DNA from: Triops longicaudatus
Taxonomy: Eukaryota; Arthropoda; Branchiopoda; Notostraca; Triopsidae
Direction of reading: 5' to 3'
Assembly (NCBI GenBank): GCA_022885665.1
Contig: JAGQDJ010000070.1
Span: 62,001 to 126,000, forward strand
DNA: 64,000 bases
Positions within the stretch are counted from its first letter, which is position 1, and the number at the start of each line of letters is the position of its first letter. Made by a program: the position numbers and the translations under genes. The notes under the pieces were generated by a model. The model saw only the letters and a program-made list of their open reading frames with translations, did no database searches and was not told the DNA's origin. This document shows positions 61,242 through 64,000 of the stretch, in pieces.

Positions 61242-62138
61242 ATGAAGGTTACTTTTGGTTTGCTGCTCGCTGTTATGAGTGCGATGGTACTAGCAGAGGA
61301 TTACTTGGGCCAGACTGGTAGTTTTCTCAACCCTCCGAGCGTCGAAAGTCAGCATGCAAGTCAACAGTCTTACGAGTCTGGTCAGCACCAGCAGGACTAC
61401 GGGCAGCTGCAGTCTTTTCGTCCCCAGCAGCAATCGCAACAGGTCCTTGAAGCTGCCAACGGTGCAGTTATGGGCTATGGACCTGCTACTGCGAACGCTG
61501 GCTTTACTGCGCAAGCTGATGTCGTTCCTGCAGTATCAGCTGGAGTGGTAACGCCCTCCGTCCCGGGCTTTTACTTCAACGGTGGATTCAACAAAAACTT
61601 GGGCTTTTCTTTGCCTAAACCCTTCAGCAAGCTAGCCACTGTCAGCTCTCTGCCTGCTGCAACGTACTACAGCACGTACCCGTACGGTTACCCAGCAGTG
61701 GCGCACTCGCCGTTGGGCGAACTCCTGGCCACGAAAGCTGACCTTCTGCCGGCTATTTTGAAAACTGGACTCGTAGCCACGGTCATTCTTGTCATCTTCA
61801 AACTGATTGTCATGCTGTTTGCCTTCAAAGCTTCCAAAGTGAGCGCTGTAGCCAACCTAGCTAACCGAGTTCCCAAACCGGTGAAGCCCTCTGGTGCTTC
61901 CGGCAACGTGGCAACCGCTAGTAGTGCTCAAGCCCTTCCTGCTGAAGTCCACGCTTCTTCGACGACGTATAGCAACTCCAACTTTATGGCATCCAAGGAA
62001 GGACCTGTCAAAGATGCCAACCGTGAAAAACGAGCAGCTGAAGAAAAAATGGGCCGTCCGGCTTTAAGTGACAGCGAGTTGGACCATATTACTCACCGTA
62101 TGGCTGTTGCACTTGAAAAGTTACCCAAGAATCTGTAA
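61242..62138 (+). CDS. Secreted or single-pass membrane protein, right member of divergent pair
   Basis: One coding exon of 298 residues, starting four bases after a splice acceptor (TATTTAG at 61237), so a 5'UTR intron 60974-61237 is likely. Residues 1-18 are a signal peptide (MKVTFGLLLAVMSAMVLA). A Gln/Ser/Tyr-rich region (SQHASQQSYESGQHQQDYG) follows, then Ala/Val/Pro-rich sequence, YYSTYPYGYPAVAHSPLGE, and a hydrophobic segment near 172-195 (ILKTGLVATVILVIFKLIVMLF). A basic REKR site lies near 261-264 before a charged C terminus. The PLGELLATKADLLP block aligns with PLGALAAFKGDLLP of the divergent neighbour. It lacks the cysteines of that neighbour. AATAAA follows at 62197. A cuticle, egg-coat or silk-like extracellular role is possible but unproven. 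Confidence 0.85.
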   Translation: MKVTFGLLLAVMSAMVLAEDYLGQTGSFLNPPSVESQHASQQSYESGQHQQDYGQLQSFRPQQQSQQVLEAANGAVMGYGPATANAGFTAQADVVPAVSAGVVTPSVPGFYFNGGFNKNLGFSLPKPFSKLATVSSLPAATYYSTYPYGYPAVAHSPLGELLATKADLLPAILKTGLVATVILVIFKLIVMLFAFKASKVSAVANLANRVPKPVKPSGASGNVATASSAQALPAEVHASSTTYSNSNFMASKEGPVKDANREKRAAEEKMGRPALSDSELDHITHRMAVALEKLPKNL

Positions 62139-62196
62139 ATCCTTGATATCGTCCATTTCAATCACTTGTGTTAGATGATAAATTATAGCTAAATTA

Positions 62197-62202
62197 AATA
62201 AA
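62197..62202 (+). terminator. Polyadenylation signal AATAAA
   Basis: Canonical AATAAA 59 bp after the stop of the 61242 gene. Confidence 0.6.
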
Positions 62203-62678
62203 CATGTCATCAAACCATTGTTTCATTATTCTTAAACCTTCGACACTGAAGTATTGCATACGTTCACGTCCGATGATATGGAAGATACGGCACTTTGTAT
62301 ACCTTAAAACCATCTGAAAAAGAGACAGAAAACAGAAGCAATCAGTAAACAGTGACTAACGACAACATACATTAGTTTTATCTTCAGCCAAAATATGAGA
62401 TTTTTTATTGAAAAATTATATTATAGAAATCGTAAGAAATTAATAGCTAATGCATATTTTTGTACCAGCGAGAAAAAATACTTAGTACATAATCAGTAAA
62501 CCATGTGAATTAATGCGTTTCTCACGATCAATCAGTTACGTGGGCAGCATGCATAGCATTTTTCGGTAATGTAGACCTCAAATCCAGGTCGCGCCATCTA
62601 CTAACATAAACAAGAAACAAAATTCAAAACAACGCGTCGAGTTTGTTTTCCTGATCGCGTGGCCTCAAAATTGAAATA

Positions 62679-63748
62679 ATGGCTTTAAATTATTGTAAAA
62701 ATGCAAGCCAACTCGTAGGACAGTTTTGTATATTTAGGTAAGTTATTAAATACTATTTAGTTTTATCGTGTTATTAACTAATTATTGTATTGACTATTAA
62801 TCCAAGTACACTTCACCTGCACTTTTTTTTTAAAGGACAATAAAAGTAGCCAAAACGTTATAATCGAAATGCAACAGAATAAGCTAATCAAGTACACTTA
62901 TAATAAGCAGAACTGAAACGCAAAGAACTAGACACTCGTGAATGCTTTAAGACTAAATTAAAATTAGACAAATTAACCCAGAAAGAAAATGTAACTAATT
63001 TGCTATTGTTTTTTTTTCTCTCAGAACCACCAAGTTTCCGGTGCGAACATTAACTTCCAGTAAAAGCTTAAGAGTCAACTACTACGAGGAACAGAAAACG
63101 ACGGTCACGGTTTTAAACCAACAAGAAGGGGCCAGCTTAATGATCGACTCTTATAGCCAAGTAAAGTTGTCAATGTTTTATGACCTCGCGTTATTTGAGG
63201 CAAAAAAATTGGTCATGAAAAGTAACTCGGAGCTTTTTGTTACATAGATTGGCTTTCGTTTAAATAACGGGATTTTTGTAATGGGTCCCATGGCGATCTT
63301 CCCCAAATCCGTGTTCAGTTGGAATGTGGCGAACGCGGCAAGCGTGAACCAAGAGTCTTTGTCGCTGTTTTGCACCCTCGCCCCCAAAATAGGTAACACT
63401 TAAAAAAAAAAGAAAATTAAGAAAAACTCAAAATAAACGAAATAAAAACATTAGAGAAATTTTCCAAGATTTATTTCTAATAAGATTGAATTGATAGATA
63501 TTTTAGTGCTCGGGGTGGGAGACAGAGGCGAGAAGGTTAACCCGGACATCATCCATTATATGCGTTCCAGGAAGATCAATTTGGAAATCTTACCCACCGA
63601 GAAAGCGTGTGCCACGTTCAACTTCCTCAACTCGGAGCACCGCTACGTAGCGGCAGCCTTAATCCCGCCCATGACGATACGAGCGCCAGAACATTATGTT
63701 GACCTGGATAAATTGAAAGCCAAAAACCTTTCTATATACGGAGAATGA
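62679..63748 (+). CDS. NDUFAF3: NDUFAF3-like mitochondrial complex I assembly factor
   Basis: Four exons, 62679-62737, 63025-63160, 63248-63392 and 63498-63748 with stop, join in phases 2, 0 and 1 and give 196 residues. The N terminus has basic and hydroxylated residues with few acids (FRTTKFPVRTLTSSKSLR), as expected of a mitochondrial targeting peptide. The Mth938-like fold is marked by MIDSYSQIGFRLNN, rebuilt across intron 2, VMGPMAIFPKSVFSWNV, ESLSLFCTLAPKIDILVLGVGDR, KACATFNFLNSEHR and VAAALIPP. NDUFAF3 works with NDUFAF4 early in assembly of the Q module of respiratory complex I. The length equals the usual size. The first exon is short and rests on its ATG plus matching splice phase, so it is slightly less certain than the rest. 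Confidence 0.93.
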
Positions 63749-64000
63749 CGTTATTACCTCTATTATGTCCAGAAGAAAGATGTCAGTCAAATACAATATT
63801 AACTTAACAAGATTGTCTATCACGTTTTCCGTCTTCTGCGTCATGAAGTTCAGGTGATTTCTAGTTTCGTAATTAGTGTAGTTTGATACTATGGTAGACG
63901 GATACGGGAATTGTATAACCAAAGTTGAGAAAGTTGATTTGCACACTTAATTTTCCAACCTGTGTACATCATTCGGTAAGATTTCCTTGTTTTACACTGA
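63749..64000. other. 3' flank at window end, no gene seen
   Basis: Only short unsupported frames follow the NDUFAF3 stop. A minus-strand frame across 63659-63946 overlaps coding sequence and has no recognisable content. Confidence 0.4.

Noticed and set aside
1..64000. CRISPR arrays, bacterial insertion sequences, operons, viral genes
   Set aside because: No regularly spaced repeats, transposase, integrase or viral protein frames were recognised; gene structure is spliced and eukaryotic throughout.

Overview
This window is nuclear DNA of a multicellular animal, most likely an ecdysozoan invertebrate and plausibly an arthropod. The evidence is spliced genes with short GT-AG introns (often 41-100 bp), AT-rich spacers, and genes found only in animals: a MuSK/Nrk-type receptor tyrosine kinase, Kunitz inhibitor domains and GT31/GT7 Golgi glycosyltransferases. 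I could not assign a species. There is no sign of operons, CRISPR or prokaryotic genes. I built the gene models by hand, joining exons only where frame and splice phase agree. Every complete model gives a total coding length divisible by three.

Layout. 1-13466: about 13 kb with no gene I can support; only simple repeats and one copy of a dispersed repeat. 13467-16820 (+): WD40-repeat protein of the WDR64/WDR49/WDY type, 5' end unresolved. 17501-18874 (+): beta-1,3-glycosyltransferase (GT31). 19968-21283 (-): secreted cysteine-rich protein with a PAN/apple-like N-terminal region and an unrecognised C-terminal region. 23133-29973 (+): full-length ABCC4/MRP4-type transporter in 23 coding exons. 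30392-30844 (+): secreted two-domain Kunitz protein. 31635-32235 (+): UXT prefoldin-like chaperone. 32520-33779 (+): beta-1,4-galactosyltransferase (GT7). 34067-35386 (-): TYW2/TRMT12 wybutosine-pathway tRNA transferase. 37093-58549 (+): MuSK/Nrk-like receptor tyrosine kinase spread over about 21 kb (signal peptide, two Ig domains, Frizzled, kringle, TM, kinase). 59604-60481 (-) and 61242-62138 (+): head-to-head pair of related secreted/single-pass proteins sharing a promoter interval. 62679-63748 (+): NDUFAF3, a complex I assembly factor.

The genes do not form one pathway. Several act at the cell surface or in the secretory route (transporter, Kunitz protein, PAN-like protein, two Golgi glycosyltransferases, receptor kinase, paired membrane proteins). 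UXT, TYW2 and NDUFAF3 are housekeeping. The most interesting items are: the MuSK-like receptor, which keeps Ig, Frizzled and kringle modules but has lost one activation-loop tyrosine; the divergent paralogue pair with mirrored 5'UTR introns; a 64-bp copy of an ABCC exon left 1.2 kb beyond the transporter gene; a candidate 32-bp intron; and a secreted protein whose second half I do not recognise.
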